Source: AR12 sp036265915
Lineage (GTDB): Bacteria; Methylomirabilota; Methylomirabilia; Rokubacteriales; CSP1-6
NCBI GenBank assembly: GCA_036265915.1
Contig: DATAOC010000018.1
Span: 1 to 52,798 of the forward strand
Direction of reading: 5' to 3'
Length of the DNA: 52,798 nt
Of this stretch, positions 33,011 through 41,592 are shown piece by piece. The notes beneath the pieces are model-generated. The model saw only the letters and a list, made by a program, of their open reading frames with translations, did no database searches and was not told the origin of the DNA. The position numbers and the translations under genes are program-made. The stretch's first letter is position 1, and each line of letters starts with the position of its first letter.

Positions 33011-33994
33011 TCACTCGATCAGGCGATCGGCGCGGGACAGCACCGAGGCCGGGATGGTGATGCGAAGCTTGTTGGCGGTCGTGAGGTTGATCGTGAGCTC
33101 GAAGTTGGTCGGCTCCTCGACCGGCAGATCACCGGCCTTCGCGCCCTTGAAGATCTTGTCCACGAACTTTGCCGAATGTCGGTACAAGTCGGCGTAGTTC
33201 ACCCCGTAGGCCATCAAGCCGCCGACTTCGACGAAATCGCGGGACGGAAACATCGTCGGCAACCGATATCGCAGGGCCAGATCGGTGATCTCGCGAGCGT
33301 GGTTCAGCGACACGGCGCCGCGGCCGACCATCATCGCCTCGGCGCCGTCGCGGGCCGCCCGCTCGAACGCGCCGCGGAGATCCTCGGGCCGTCGCACGTC
33401 GAGAACGAACGGTACGAGCTTCATCGACGCGGCGGCTGCTTTCGTGGCCACCCACTGCGTGCTGGCCGCCGGATTGCTCATATCGAGCAGCATCGCGATA
33501 CGCTGCGCCGCCGGCACCGCCTCCTTGAGCAGTTGAATCCGCTTGCCGCTGACCTCCGCGACGAGCGCGCTCACGCCGGTCACGTTGGCCCCCGGATAGG
33601 GCAGGCTGCCAACGGCGCCGGCGCCGATCGGATCCCCGCTGGAGGTCATGACGATGGGGATGGTCGTCGTCGCGCGCTTGGCGGCCAGGACGGCGACGGT
33701 GCCCGCGGCGAGAATGACATCGACCGGGATGCGCACGAGCTCGGCGGCCATGATCGCGAACCGCTCGGGTCGCCCGTCCGCCGACCGGTACTCGATGACG
33801 TAATCCCGACGCTCGACATAACCGCGCTCCTCGAGGCCCAGGCGGAATGCGGCGAGGTTACCGCCGTTGTCGCTGGCCGGGCGCGCCTCGAGGATCCCGA
33901 TCCGGTACGGCTTCGAAAGAGGCGCCGGCGAAGCGATGGACGGCACCGCCAGGATGCCTGCCGCGCCGACGAGCAGTGCCCTGCGCTCGATCAC
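33011..33994 (-). CDS. ABC-type substrate-binding protein (PF04392-like), orphan
   Basis: This 327-residue protein starts at GTG 33994; the frame is open to 34036. The N-terminus ERRALLVGAAGILAVPSI has twin arginines and a hydrophobic stretch, so it may be exported by Tat. The mature part has PYRIGILEARPASDNGGNLA, AFRLGLEERGYVERRDYV, then PIVMTSSGDPIGAGAVGSL and VTGVSALVAEVSGKRIQLLK, the pattern of ABC substrate-binding proteins of the tryptophan/unknown-solute class. No permease or ATPase gene is adjacent, so it is an orphan or works with a distant system. Confidence 0.82.
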   Translation of the reverse strand: MIERRALLVGAAGILAVPSIASPAPLSKPYRIGILEARPASDNGGNLAAFRLGLEERGYVERRDYVIEYRSADGRPERFAIMAAELVRIPVDVILAAGTVAVLAAKRATTTIPIVMTSSGDPIGAGAVGSLPYPGANVTGVSALVAEVSGKRIQLLKEAVPAAQRIAMLLDMSNPAASTQWVATKAAAASMKLVPFVLDVRRPEDLRGAFERAARDGAEAMMVGRGAVSLNHAREITDLALRYRLPTMFPSRDFVEVGGLMAYGVNYADLYRHSAKFVDKIFKGAKAGDLPVEEPTNFELTINLTTANKLRITIPASVLSRADRLIE

Positions 33995-34060
33995 TCCCTC
34001 ACCTCGTCGAACCGAGACCGCCGACGTTGCAAACAACGGCCGCGCGCCCGATCCGCACGG

Positions 34061-34309
34061 TCACATACCAGGCGGACGCGCAGGCAACATCGATGGAGGC
34101 CAATCAGAGATGGGGATGCCGAGAGCGGCGAGCTCATCGGCCGTCGCGGGCCGGCCGTTGGCCCAGGCCACCACATCAGGTCCCGACATCCACGCCGCGC
34201 CATTCCAGCGCTCCACGACGGCCGCGATGTCACCGCCCGGACTGACCGGACGCAGCCGCACCGCATATCCGCCGCTCAGCGTGATCGTCGAGAGCTCGAG
34301 CCGGAACAT
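34061..34309 (-). CDS. Small hypothetical protein
   Basis: This is an 82-residue protein from ATG 34309, with an earlier in-frame ATG at 34423. The sequence MFRLELSTITLSGGYAVRLR, then VVERWNGAAWMSGPD, looks like a compact beta-rich domain with coding-like composition, and lies between the orphan binding-protein gene and the hydrolase gene on the same strand. No known family. Confidence 0.45.
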   Translation of the reverse strand: MFRLELSTITLSGGYAVRLRPVSPGGDIAAVVERWNGAAWMSGPDVVAWANGRPATADELAALGIPISDWPPSMLPARPPGM

Positions 34310-34395
34310 CGCCTTCACCCAAGGATATCGCAGCCGACGACTCGCGTGAGCCGATGCGCGAGCTGCGGCGCGCGTTCGCTCGAAGCCTTGACGTG

Positions 34396-35514
34396 CTAGC
34401 CCTTCGGCCCGCCCGATCGACATGATCGCGGCTGAGTAGCGTGGATGGGTGTGAGGCGGGGCCGCCGTAGCGTGCGGTTGAAGAATGCGACGATCTCGCG
34501 GTTCATCACCTCATGGAGGGCGGCGCGATCGAAGCCATCCGGGTCTCGCGCCGCCTCGCCGGCGATGATCTTCAGCGCCGGCGGAAAGCTGGATACGAAG
34601 GCGAAGTGCCCGCCACCCTTGACGAGAACACATTCCGCCTGAGGCAACGTCCTTGCCAGGCGTTCGGCATGATACTGGACGCGCGTGAGGTCGTCCTGCT
34701 CCGCACCATAGACAAGGACGGGCACGGCGACCTTCGCCAGCGCGTCGTCGGTGAAGCGTGCCGCGTTCGGCGCCATGACCACGACGGACCGTACCCGCGG
34801 ATCGACGAGATCAGGGATGTCGCCCACCTCGCGATCTGCTTCACGAGTCGCAGCACCACCGAACGCGCAGAACCTGGCGTCGTCGGGATGCTGTCGGCAA
34901 TGCGCGACCACTGCGCTGGCACTGGGTCTCGCACCGGCAACCGCCAGCGCTGTGTAGCCACCATTCGAATGACCCACCGCCCCGATGCGCTGGCGGTCGA
35001 TGTGAGAGCCGAGCTGTCCGTCTTCCAGGACCGCATCAATGACCTCGGACACTTGCTTGGGGCGGCCGATCCACACGCCGACACCGGAGATGTCGTTGCC
35101 CTTTCCTCGCGGGTGTGTGGGCGCCGCGACCGCGTAGCCTTCCGAGGCCAGCACCACCGCCAGATCTCGGTGCAAAAGCGCCATGCCGCCGGCCCCGTGC
35201 GACACGACGATCAGGCCGAATTGTCCTGCTGCCGGTGGCGCGTCGTGGGCGACCCGCATTTCGAACGCTATCCACCGACAGAGGACCGCCGGCAAGCCAC
35301 AAAGCGAGAGCGAGCGCGAACCGGTCACGAACAGAGGAGCGGACGGCGCCGACGTCGGGTACCACACGGCGACAGGGAATGACTCGCCACTCAGCGCGTC
35401 CTGCACAACCATCTGGCGATAACCGGCGTTCGCAGTCGGCGCGGCGTGCGTCGGTGAAGTGATGCAAACGATCAGGATCAAGGACAGGAAGCGCGCGAGA
35501 CGCTCGGCATTCAC
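34396..35514 (-). CDS. Alpha/beta hydrolase, exported (dienelactone-hydrolase / PAF-acetylhydrolase-like)
   Basis: This protein is about 372 residues from GTG 35514, which places a signal peptide (LARFLSLILIVCITSPTHA) at the N-terminus. The core has GLIVVSHGAGGMALLHRDLA, the nucleophile elbow GHSNGGYTALAVAG (GXSXG), an acidic residue in VYGAEQDDL and the catalytic histidine in GGGHFAFVSS. This is the plan of PAF-acetylhydrolase/dienelactone-hydrolase-like carboxyl-ester hydrolases acting in the periplasm. The frame is open to 35577; the longer form adds an unremarkable leader. The gene is followed by the transketolase-like gene upstream on the same strand with a 99-base gap. Confidence 0.82.
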   Translation of the reverse strand: MNAERLARFLSLILIVCITSPTHAAPTANAGYRQMVVQDALSGESFPVAVWYPTSAPSAPLFVTGSRSLSLCGLPAVLCRWIAFEMRVAHDAPPAAGQFGLIVVSHGAGGMALLHRDLAVVLASEGYAVAAPTHPRGKGNDISGVGVWIGRPKQVSEVIDAVLEDGQLGSHIDRQRIGAVGHSNGGYTALAVAGARPSASAVVAHCRQHPDDARFCAFGGAATREADREVGDIPDLVDPRVRSVVVMAPNAARFTDDALAKVAVPVLVYGAEQDDLTRVQYHAERLARTLPQAECVLVKGGGHFAFVSSFPPALKIIAGEAARDPDGFDRAALHEVMNREIVAFFNRTLRRPRLTPIHATQPRSCRSGGPKG

Positions 35515-35613
35515 ACCAGCATGTGCTCCGCCGTGCGCCTCGACATCGACAACGGGGGCTCCCGGCCTGGTGTTCACGGCACCGGCTCCGAAGGCCCGCC
35601 GCGTCTCTCGGTT

Positions 35614-38142
35614 CTATCCCAGCGCATCCAGCAGTGAGCGCTGTCGCTCCAGGCGCTTGGGCCGGTCCCGAGCGAAGCGTTGCACGCCGGCGAAGATCGA
35701 GTCCGGGTCGAGATGCGCCTCGGCAATCACGTCGGCTTCCAGTCCTCCGGTGAGCCATTGATTGTCCCAGTCGGCGGTGAGCGAGTACGCGTCGGTCAGC
35801 GAACCGACGTTGCGGAGCGGCCACACGCGCCGCGTGCCGCTGCTGACGAACATGAGGTCCTGGTACGCCTCGGGCGGTAGCACGCGGTTGCGATACGCGT
35901 CTGGCTGGCGGTCGAACAGCTCTTCGCTGATCGCTGCGATCACCTTCACGTTGATGCCGGCCTGCTCCAGGCGCGGAAGCACACTGACCAGGTTGAACGT
36001 CGAGCTCGATCCCTGCGCCACCACGTAACCGTGCCGCGGCATGCCGGGCGCGAAGTCGCGGACGACATACAGGCCCTTGGCCGCGGCCCGGAGATCCGTG
36101 TCGGCGAACCTGGTGCGATCGGCCACACGGAAGTCGGGGCGGGCCACCTCTATGACGATGATCCCCACCTTCTTTTCGCGGGCGGCGATCTCCGCCGCCG
36201 CGAAGTAGCCGGGGGCGACGTCGTTGTAGTCCCAGAAACTGAGATTGATGACCTGGTCGCGCGGGAACAGCTTCCACACTTGCGGCGCGAAGATCCCGAA
36301 GTGCGTGCGCGCATCGGCGGCCGTCTCGGGGCCGGAGTGCCCGGCGAGGATGTGCAGGACGCCCGTCCGGAACTTGCTGTCCTGGTTCTGCTGGCTCCAG
36401 ACACGCGCCGGCAGGTACATCAACGGCGTGAAGGCGCCATATGTGCCGCTGAACGCCCACACGCCCGCGAACTGGTCGGGGTCCACGGATGCGCTCTGGC
36501 CGACCAGACCGATGGCGCTGGACGCATTGCCAGCTTCCTGGATCGCGGCCTTGAGCCGCGTCCCCAGCGGATTCGTCTCGGGATCGTAGTGGCCCCAGAT
36601 GCTTCCGTGCTCCAGGTTGATCGATTCCGAGAGGTCCGCGGCCAGCGTCAGCACACGGTTGTTCGTCACGTAGTTGAGCCACTTGACGATCTCCGACACG
36701 GCCCGGCGGGCGCCTGCCACCTCGCCCGCCTTGCGGAACAACGCGACCTTGAGCTGCTTCGCCGCGCCGGAGGCGGAGTTCTTGACGGTGAGTGTCTGCG
36801 GCTCCTCGGGGAGATTCGCGACACGGAGGCGCTCGTCCAGGAACGGATCGTGCTTGATGTCGATGCGAAGCGGGATGCTCGCTTTGACCGAATGGCCGAT
36901 CTCCACCATGCGCTCGGCCAGCCAGTCCCCGAGACCATTGCGATCGAGCACGGACATGGCGACGTCGATGTTGGTCTTGAACTGGATCAACCGCTCGCGC
37001 GGGTCGGTTACCGGGCCCTGGCGGATGCCCGAGAACTCCACGCCGTAGCGCTCCTCGAAGGTGCGCGCCAGCGCGACGAAGTATTCGGAGTTCATCTTCA
37101 TCGCGTAGGGGTGGCTCGGATAGCCGACCACCTGATCGCCCGCGCCGGGGATCTTGCCGTTCACCGCTCCGGGCCAGTAGCCCTTGGTGGTCGTGCCGAT
37201 CACGATCATCGGGCGGCGATCGGCCGGATCCCATTCCTCCATGGTCTTGAGCACGCCCACGATCTGGTCGTAGTCGTGGCCGTCGGGCAGGTGGAACACG
37301 TTCCACCCATACGACGTCCACTGATCGATCAGCCGGTAGCCTTCGAACTTGCGGTGGACGACGCCGCCGATCAGCGAATCGTCGATGCCGGCGTTGTTGT
37401 CGGACAGGAACACGCGCAGGCGCTTGCCCACCTGGAGCGCGATCGCCTGCGTCTTCAGCTCCTGGGCGTGGCCCTCGGTCATGGCGAACTCGCCCTCGAG
37501 GGCGATGATCTTTGGCGTCCCCATCGGCGCGCCGACGATGTCCCAGAACGCGGCTTTCCCGGCCGCCGACGCGATTCCCACGCCCGACGGCCCGCCATTG
37601 ACGTCATTGGTGAGGTCCGTGGACTCGATGTGTCCGGAGAGGGCCCGGATCCCGCGTCCCCTGGCCTGGGCAAACAGCGGATGATCGGCCAGCCCCTGAT
37701 CCGCCAGCAGCGTCTTCAGCGCTCCGGCGCCACGGCGGAATCCCAGCGCATCGACCGGAAGCATGGCGACGTCCGGCGCGACATAGTAGCGGCGGTCGCC
37801 CGTCGCCTGATACTTGCGGTAGAGCGCCTGCCCGAGGATCATCCACAGCGCGTAACAGGTCGGCGCGCAGTGCCCCGCCGCCAGCATGAACTTGTCGCCA
37901 TACGGATGCTTGGGGCGCCGGTAGTCGTAACGCAGCCCGCCGAGCTCGGGTCCGGCCAGATGTGCGGCGACGTTGAACGGCGTGTAGGCGAGCGGCCCGC
38001 CGAAATGCCCCGTCTGGGCATAGTTGCCGAGCAGCGTCAGCGTCATGCACGTCATGTAGCCGATGTCTTCCAGCTGCTGCCGCTCATACGGAATTTTTGA
38101 CGCCGTCAGTGACGCTGCCGCGGAAACACTCATCGTGAACAT
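35614..38142 (-). CDS. Transketolase-like thiamine-diphosphate enzyme with divergent TPP motif
   Basis: This protein is about 842 residues from ATG 38142, which has AGGAAGG just upstream; ATG 38166 and 38133 are alternatives. Three transketolase domains can be traced: an N-terminal domain with TGHFGGPL and MLAAGHCAPTCYALW, a LEGEFAMTEGHAQELKTQ stretch followed by FLSDNNAGIDDS, a pyrimidine-binding domain, and a C-terminal domain with HGYVVAQGSSSTFNLVSVLP. The canonical GDG that binds the diphosphate reads EGE, and I could not place the catalytic glutamate, so the reaction may differ from classical transketolase. Homologous proteins are annotated as transketolase. Length is about 180 residues above typical TktA. 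Confidence 0.8.
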   Translation of the reverse strand: MFTMSVSAAASLTASKIPYERQQLEDIGYMTCMTLTLLGNYAQTGHFGGPLAYTPFNVAAHLAGPELGGLRYDYRRPKHPYGDKFMLAAGHCAPTCYALWMILGQALYRKYQATGDRRYYVAPDVAMLPVDALGFRRGAGALKTLLADQGLADHPLFAQARGRGIRALSGHIESTDLTNDVNGGPSGVGIASAAGKAAFWDIVGAPMGTPKIIALEGEFAMTEGHAQELKTQAIALQVGKRLRVFLSDNNAGIDDSLIGGVVHRKFEGYRLIDQWTSYGWNVFHLPDGHDYDQIVGVLKTMEEWDPADRRPMIVIGTTTKGYWPGAVNGKIPGAGDQVVGYPSHPYAMKMNSEYFVALARTFEERYGVEFSGIRQGPVTDPRERLIQFKTNIDVAMSVLDRNGLGDWLAERMVEIGHSVKASIPLRIDIKHDPFLDERLRVANLPEEPQTLTVKNSASGAAKQLKVALFRKAGEVAGARRAVSEIVKWLNYVTNNRVLTLAADLSESINLEHGSIWGHYDPETNPLGTRLKAAIQEAGNASSAIGLVGQSASVDPDQFAGVWAFSGTYGAFTPLMYLPARVWSQQNQDSKFRTGVLHILAGHSGPETAADARTHFGIFAPQVWKLFPRDQVINLSFWDYNDVAPGYFAAAEIAAREKKVGIIVIEVARPDFRVADRTRFADTDLRAAAKGLYVVRDFAPGMPRHGYVVAQGSSSTFNLVSVLPRLEQAGINVKVIAAISEELFDRQPDAYRNRVLPPEAYQDLMFVSSGTRRVWPLRNVGSLTDAYSLTADWDNQWLTGGLEADVIAEAHLDPDSIFAGVQRFARDRPKRLERQRSLLDALG

Positions 38143-38294
38143 CCCGCCTTCCTGGAGAGTCGCCATCTATTTGAGCAGGCCACACATTCTAACGGCCGAC
38201 GCGGGAAGAAGGAAAGCAGCGGGTTCCGTGAGCATCGTCTCGATTCCGAACCGAAATCGTTCGCCATGCACATCGAACGCATCCGGACGAAAGT

Positions 38295-38371
38295 TGGTGC
38301 CCCCGGGGTGACTCGAACACCCGGCACGCAGTTTAGGAAACTGCTGCTCTATCCACCTGAGCTACGGGGGC
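38295..38371 (-). tRNA. tRNA-Arg(CCT)
   Basis: The reverse strand folds as a full cloverleaf. The acceptor stem is GCCCCCG with CGGGGGC, the D arm contains GCTCAGGTGGATAGAGC, the anticodon loop TTCCTAA gives anticodon CCT, and the T arm is GGGTG-TTCGAGT-CACCC. The discriminator A (38298) is followed by an encoded CCA (38295-38297); the mature body is 38298-38371. It lies between the transketolase-like gene and the conserved sigma-factor block. Confidence 0.95.
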
Positions 38372-38460
38372 GCGAGGACTGACGCGACGCGCAGATTCTA
38401 ACATTTGGGGCCATTCCGTGTGTCATCCGACGCGGGTCTTCGTTCGTAGCTTCCAGCCCG

Positions 38461-38640
38461 GCTCGGAGCAAAACGCTCCGGACCACCAGCACGATCGAGC
38501 AACTTCACGAGGAGTTCGAAGGCATCAACCTGAAAACCGCGACGGCTCTTGGACTGCTGCGGGCGGACGTTCACTGGCCATCACCTTGCAACGGATGGGA
38601 TACGACGGGCCGGGCGGACGTGCTGATGCCTCACGGTGAG
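38461..38640 (+). pseudogene. Decayed 3' end of an IS256-type transposase
   Basis: In one frame this stretch reads KTLRTTSTIEQLHEEFE starting near 38470, which matches the C-terminal LRTTN-IERLHEEFKRR signature of IS256-family transposases; GINLKTATAL follows where RIKTQTVLPS would stand. After about 60 bases the agreement continues only weakly, in shifted frames, with a NGW-like remnant around 38595 resembling the family's VDGW. No start, no inverted repeats and no intact frame are visible. The rest of 38372-38718 contains no gene I can support; a 10-base palindrome CCCCGCGGGG at 38701-38710 lies just after the sigma gene's stop. Confidence 0.45.
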
Positions 38641-38718
38641 AAGTCAAGGCTGGGAGCCACGGCACGACGCGGGTTTCGCCCGGTCCGTCACTGAGCCTTC
38701 CCCCGCGGGGCGTCCGTT

Positions 38719-39645
38719 TCAGAGCAGATCGGACGCGTCGATGCCACGCGCCGCCAGCAGCGCGCGCAGCTTTCGGACTCCCGCCGCCTCGATTTGCCGC
38801 ACGCGCTCGCGACTGAGCTTCAGCCGCTGACCGATCGCCTCCAGCGTCTCGGGTGGATCGCCCTCCAGCCCGAATCGGCGGCGCAGCACCGTGCGCTCGT
38901 TGGCGGCCAGGTCATCCAGCACCGTGGCCAGCTCGGCGCGATCGCGGAAGAGGGCCATGAAGGATTCGGACGGGTCCGCCGTCCGGTCGGCGATCACCTC
39001 TCCGAGAGTCGACTGCCGCTCGCCTCCCGCCGGCGCGTCGAGGGACACGGGATGCTGGCGAACCTCGTCGAGCTCCTCGACCTCGTGCTCGCTGATGCCG
39101 AGGGCGCCGGCCAGCTCGGCTGTCGTCGGCGGGCGGCCCAGCGCCTGCGTGAGGCGGCGCTGCTCGCGCACGTAGCGGCCCAGGAGCATCTCCACGTGCA
39201 CCGGCAGCCGGATCGTCCGCGCCTGGTTGGCCAGCGCCCGGGTGACTGCCTGCCGGATCCACCACGTCGCGTACGTCGAGAACCGCGTGCCGCGATTCGG
39301 GTCGAACTTCTCCACCGCGCGCAGCAGGCCCAGGTTCCCCTCCTCGATCAGGTCGGGCAGCGGCAGCCCGCGGTTGAGATAGCGGCGGGCGATCTGGACC
39401 ACGAGCCGGAGATTTGCCTCCACCAGCCGCTGCTTGGCCGCCTCGTCGCCACCGCGGACGCGCTGGGCGAGCGCGTGCTCGTCCTCGCGCGACAGGAGCG
39501 GAATGCGCGCGATCTCACCGAGGTACACACCGAGATTGGCTCGGCTTTGCTCGCGCGACTCCTCGCGAACGTCGGCGTCGGCCTCGTCGAGGAGCGGCTC
39601 GAGCGGCTCGTCGGGGACGGCCTCCTCGGCTTCGCGACTACTCAT
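38719..39645 (-). CDS. rpoS: RNA polymerase sigma factor, RpoS/RpoD-like (sigma-70 group 2)
   Basis: This 308-residue sigma factor has an acidic N-terminus, region 1.2 (NLGVYLGEIARIPLLSREDE), region 2 core RLVEANLRLVVQIARRYLNR then LIEEGNLGLLRAVEKFDP and the DNA-melting FSTYATWWIRQAVTRAL, region 3 (TTAELAGALGISEHEVEEL), and region 4 with LRRRFGLEGDPPETLEAIGQ and the helix-turn-helix LSRERVRQIEAAGVRKLR. It lacks the long region 1.1 of RpoD, as RpoS proteins do. Start ATG 39645 is preceded by AGAGGA; it overlaps the nlpD-like stop by 8 bases. Coming after surE, pcm and the nlpD-like gene, it fits the stationary-phase sigma factor. Confidence 0.88.
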   Translation of the reverse strand: MSSREAEEAVPDEPLEPLLDEADADVREESREQSRANLGVYLGEIARIPLLSREDEHALAQRVRGGDEAAKQRLVEANLRLVVQIARRYLNRGLPLPDLIEEGNLGLLRAVEKFDPNRGTRFSTYATWWIRQAVTRALANQARTIRLPVHVEMLLGRYVREQRRLTQALGRPPTTAELAGALGISEHEVEELDEVRQHPVSLDAPAGGERQSTLGEVIADRTADPSESFMALFRDRAELATVLDDLAANERTVLRRRFGLEGDPPETLEAIGQRLKLSRERVRQIEAAGVRKLRALLAARGIDASDLL

Positions 39646-40474
39646 CCGCTTCGTCCTCTTCGCCATCGCTGACGTGGGCCACGCGCGCGGGCAGCGGCAA
39701 CATGTACAGCGGATTGTAGACTCGACCCTCGCGCCGGATCTCGAAGTGCACGTGGTAATTCGTCGCACGGCCGGAGCGGCCCAGGCTCCCGACCCGCTGA
39801 CCGGCGACCACCCAGTCGCCGACCTGGACCAGGTTGTCGTCGTTGTGTGCGTAGACCGTCGTGAAGCCGTACTCGTGCTCGATCTTCACCACACGACCGT
39901 ACCGCGGCTCCACGCCGCTCACGATGACCACGCCGGCCGCCGCCGCGGCGATGGGCTCTCCTCGCTCTCCGCGAATGTCGATGCCTCGATGCCAGCCGAG
40001 ACGGCGCCGCCCGAACGGTGACGTCACCTCACCCTCCTTCGGCCATGCGAACGAGGTCAGCGCATCGGCGAAATCGGGGATGGCGAGAAAGAAGTCGGTC
40101 GGCGCGCGCAGTCCGGCGGCGCGTGGGGACGCGTCGCGCGCGAGCCGTCCGGTGCGCGCCCGCGTGGGCGCCTTGTCGGCCACGGCGGCGCTGGCCGGCG
40201 GAATGACGAGCCGCTGGCCAGGTCGAAGCTTCACGTGATCGCTCGGCAGTCGGTTGGCCGCCACGACGGCGGCGACGGTGACGCCGTAGCGCCGGGCGAT
40301 CCCGAACAGCGTGTCGCCACGCACGACGTCGTGCACGCGCTGCGCACCGGGTGCAGGCGGCGCCGGCGGCTGGGTCTTCGTGGCCGTCGGTTTCGCCGGC
40401 GGCGCGGCGGCCGCGGACACCGCGACGAGTGCGCCCAGCACCGCCACCGCCAGCGGCCGCGCGTGATCCCTCAC
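39638..40474 (-). CDS. nlpD: LysM and M23 peptidase protein, NlpD-like
   Basis: This 278-residue exported protein has a signal peptide (VAVLGALVAVSAAAA), a LysM peptidoglycan-binding module VVRGDTLFGIARRYGVTVAA with VKLRPGQRLVIP (residues about 47-95), and a C-terminal LytM/M23 domain containing SPFGRRRLGWHRGIDI and YHVHFEIRREG. The HXXXD and HXH zinc residues are intact, unlike in E. coli NlpD, which is catalytically inactive, so this copy may cleave cross-links itself. It overlaps acyP by 4 bases upstream and rpoS downstream, the same nlpD-rpoS pairing as in Proteobacteria. Confidence 0.9.
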   Translation of the reverse strand: MRDHARPLAVAVLGALVAVSAAAAPPAKPTATKTQPPAPPAPGAQRVHDVVRGDTLFGIARRYGVTVAAVVAANRLPSDHVKLRPGQRLVIPPASAAVADKAPTRARTGRLARDASPRAAGLRAPTDFFLAIPDFADALTSFAWPKEGEVTSPFGRRRLGWHRGIDIRGERGEPIAAAAAGVVIVSGVEPRYGRVVKIEHEYGFTTVYAHNDDNLVQVGDWVVAGQRVGSLGRSGRATNYHVHFEIRREGRVYNPLYMLPLPARVAHVSDGEEDEADE

Positions 40475-40761
40475 GGGTCGAAGCTCGAGTAGCGGACCTC
40501 GAAGCGCACGAACCGGTTGGTCGGCGGCAGCCAGCGCACGGTGACCGTCTCGACACTCGACAGCGGCGGTCCCTTCTCCAGCGCGCGCACGTACTCCTCG
40601 ATGACCGCGCGTGGGCCTTCGACGCGCGCGCGCACCCGGCCGCTCTTGAGATTCATCACGTACCCGACGAGGCCGGCGAGCTCGGCGCGGCGCTGGGCAT
40701 AGTTGCGATAGCCGACGCCCTGTACCCGTCCTTCGACGATGATGTCGGCTGCCGCGTTCAC
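40471..40761 (-). CDS. acyP: Acylphosphatase
   Basis: This 96-residue protein has the acylphosphatase signature GRVQGVGYRNYAQR at residues about 11-24, where the arginine binds the acyl-phosphate, then GYVMNLKSGRVRARVEG with the catalytic asparagine. It hydrolyses carboxyl-phosphate bonds. Length and composition are normal for the family. It overlaps the nlpD-like gene start by 4 bases and follows a tRNA-Pro gene, within a sigma/peptidase block where an acylphosphatase is not usual. Confidence 0.93.
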   Translation of the reverse strand: MNAAADIIVEGRVQGVGYRNYAQRRAELAGLVGYVMNLKSGRVRARVEGPRAVIEEYVRALEKGPPLSSVETVTVRWLPPTNRFVRFEVRYSSFDP

Positions 40762-40823
40762 GCGCGCTGCGATGTCGCCGCCTCGCCGGCCGGCGGATTC
40801 CGGCCGGCGAGCGGCGGAAGAAA

Positions 40824-40900
<77 letters not shown>

Positions 40901-40931
40901 ATTCCGACCGGCCTATTGTACATAGCTATCC

Positions 40932-41591
40932 TCACGAGTCCCAGGCGTACTTTCCCACCAGCTTGACGAACTTGCACTCGCCATAGGTCTTCGTGCGGAT
41001 CTCTCCGCCGACGCGCTCGACCACCGTGAGCACCTGATCGTCGGTGCTGCCGATGGGCAAGACCATGCGGCCGCCCTCCGCGAGCTGGGCCACCAGCGGC
41101 GGCGGAATCGACGGACCGCCGGCGGCGACCAGGATCCGGTCGAACGGCGCCTGATCGGGCCAGCCGAGCGCGCCGTTGCCGACGCGGACCCAGACGTTGT
41201 CGACGCCGAGCGCCTCCAGCGTGGCGCGAGCGCGCTCCGCGAGGCGCGGCAGCCGCTCGATGGAGCAGACGCGACGGGCCAGCAGTCCGAGCACCGCCGT
41301 CTGGTAGCCGGAGCCGGTGCCGACCTCGAGGACTTTCTCCTGCCCGGACAGCTCGAGCAGCGAGGACATGAGGGCGACGATGTACGGTTGCGAGATCGTC
41401 TGCTCCTCACCGATCGGCAGCGGGTGATCGCCATACGCGCTGTGCGCCAGCCCTTCGTCCACGAAGCGGTGCCGCGGCACCCGGCGCATGGCGGCGAGCA
41501 CGCGCGCGTCCGTGATCCCGCGCCGCACGAGCTGCTCCTCCACCATCCGCTCGCGCTCGCGCGCCAGGCGCGCATCGAAACCGCTCTCCAC
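40932..41591 (-). CDS. pcm: Protein-L-isoaspartate O-methyltransferase
   Basis: This 219-residue SAM-dependent methyltransferase repairs damaged aspartyl residues. It shows ERMVEEQLVRRGITDARVL at the N-terminus, GEEQTISQPYIVALM with the substrate-binding serine, VLEVGTGSGYQTAVLGLLA as SAM motif I, and DRILVAAGGPSIPPPLV, which holds the conserved family block. The final LPIGSTDDQVLTVVER is also typical. It starts 1 base before the surE stop and is translationally coupled to it. surE-pcm is a conserved pair in many bacteria and acts with rpoS in stationary-phase survival. Confidence 0.95.
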   Translation of the reverse strand: MESGFDARLARERERMVEEQLVRRGITDARVLAAMRRVPRHRFVDEGLAHSAYGDHPLPIGEEQTISQPYIVALMSSLLELSGQEKVLEVGTGSGYQTAVLGLLARRVCSIERLPRLAERARATLEALGVDNVWVRVGNGALGWPDQAPFDRILVAAGGPSIPPPLVAQLAEGGRMVLPIGSTDDQVLTVVERVGGEIRTKTYGECKFVKLVGKYAWDS

Positions 41592-41592
41592 G

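Noticed and set aside
36031..38100. 689-residue plus-strand open frame
   Set aside because: Antisense to the transketolase-like gene, low complexity, no motif.
38295..38371. A clear attachment-site duplicate of the tRNA-Arg 3' end at the other edge of the variable region
   Set aside because: I looked by eye for a matching GGTGACTCGAAC-like repeat and did not find one; a computed search is needed before claiming an integrated island.
38418..38639. 73-residue open frame as a functional gene
   Set aside because: No ribosome-binding site or domain; the same DNA is better explained as a decayed transposase end.
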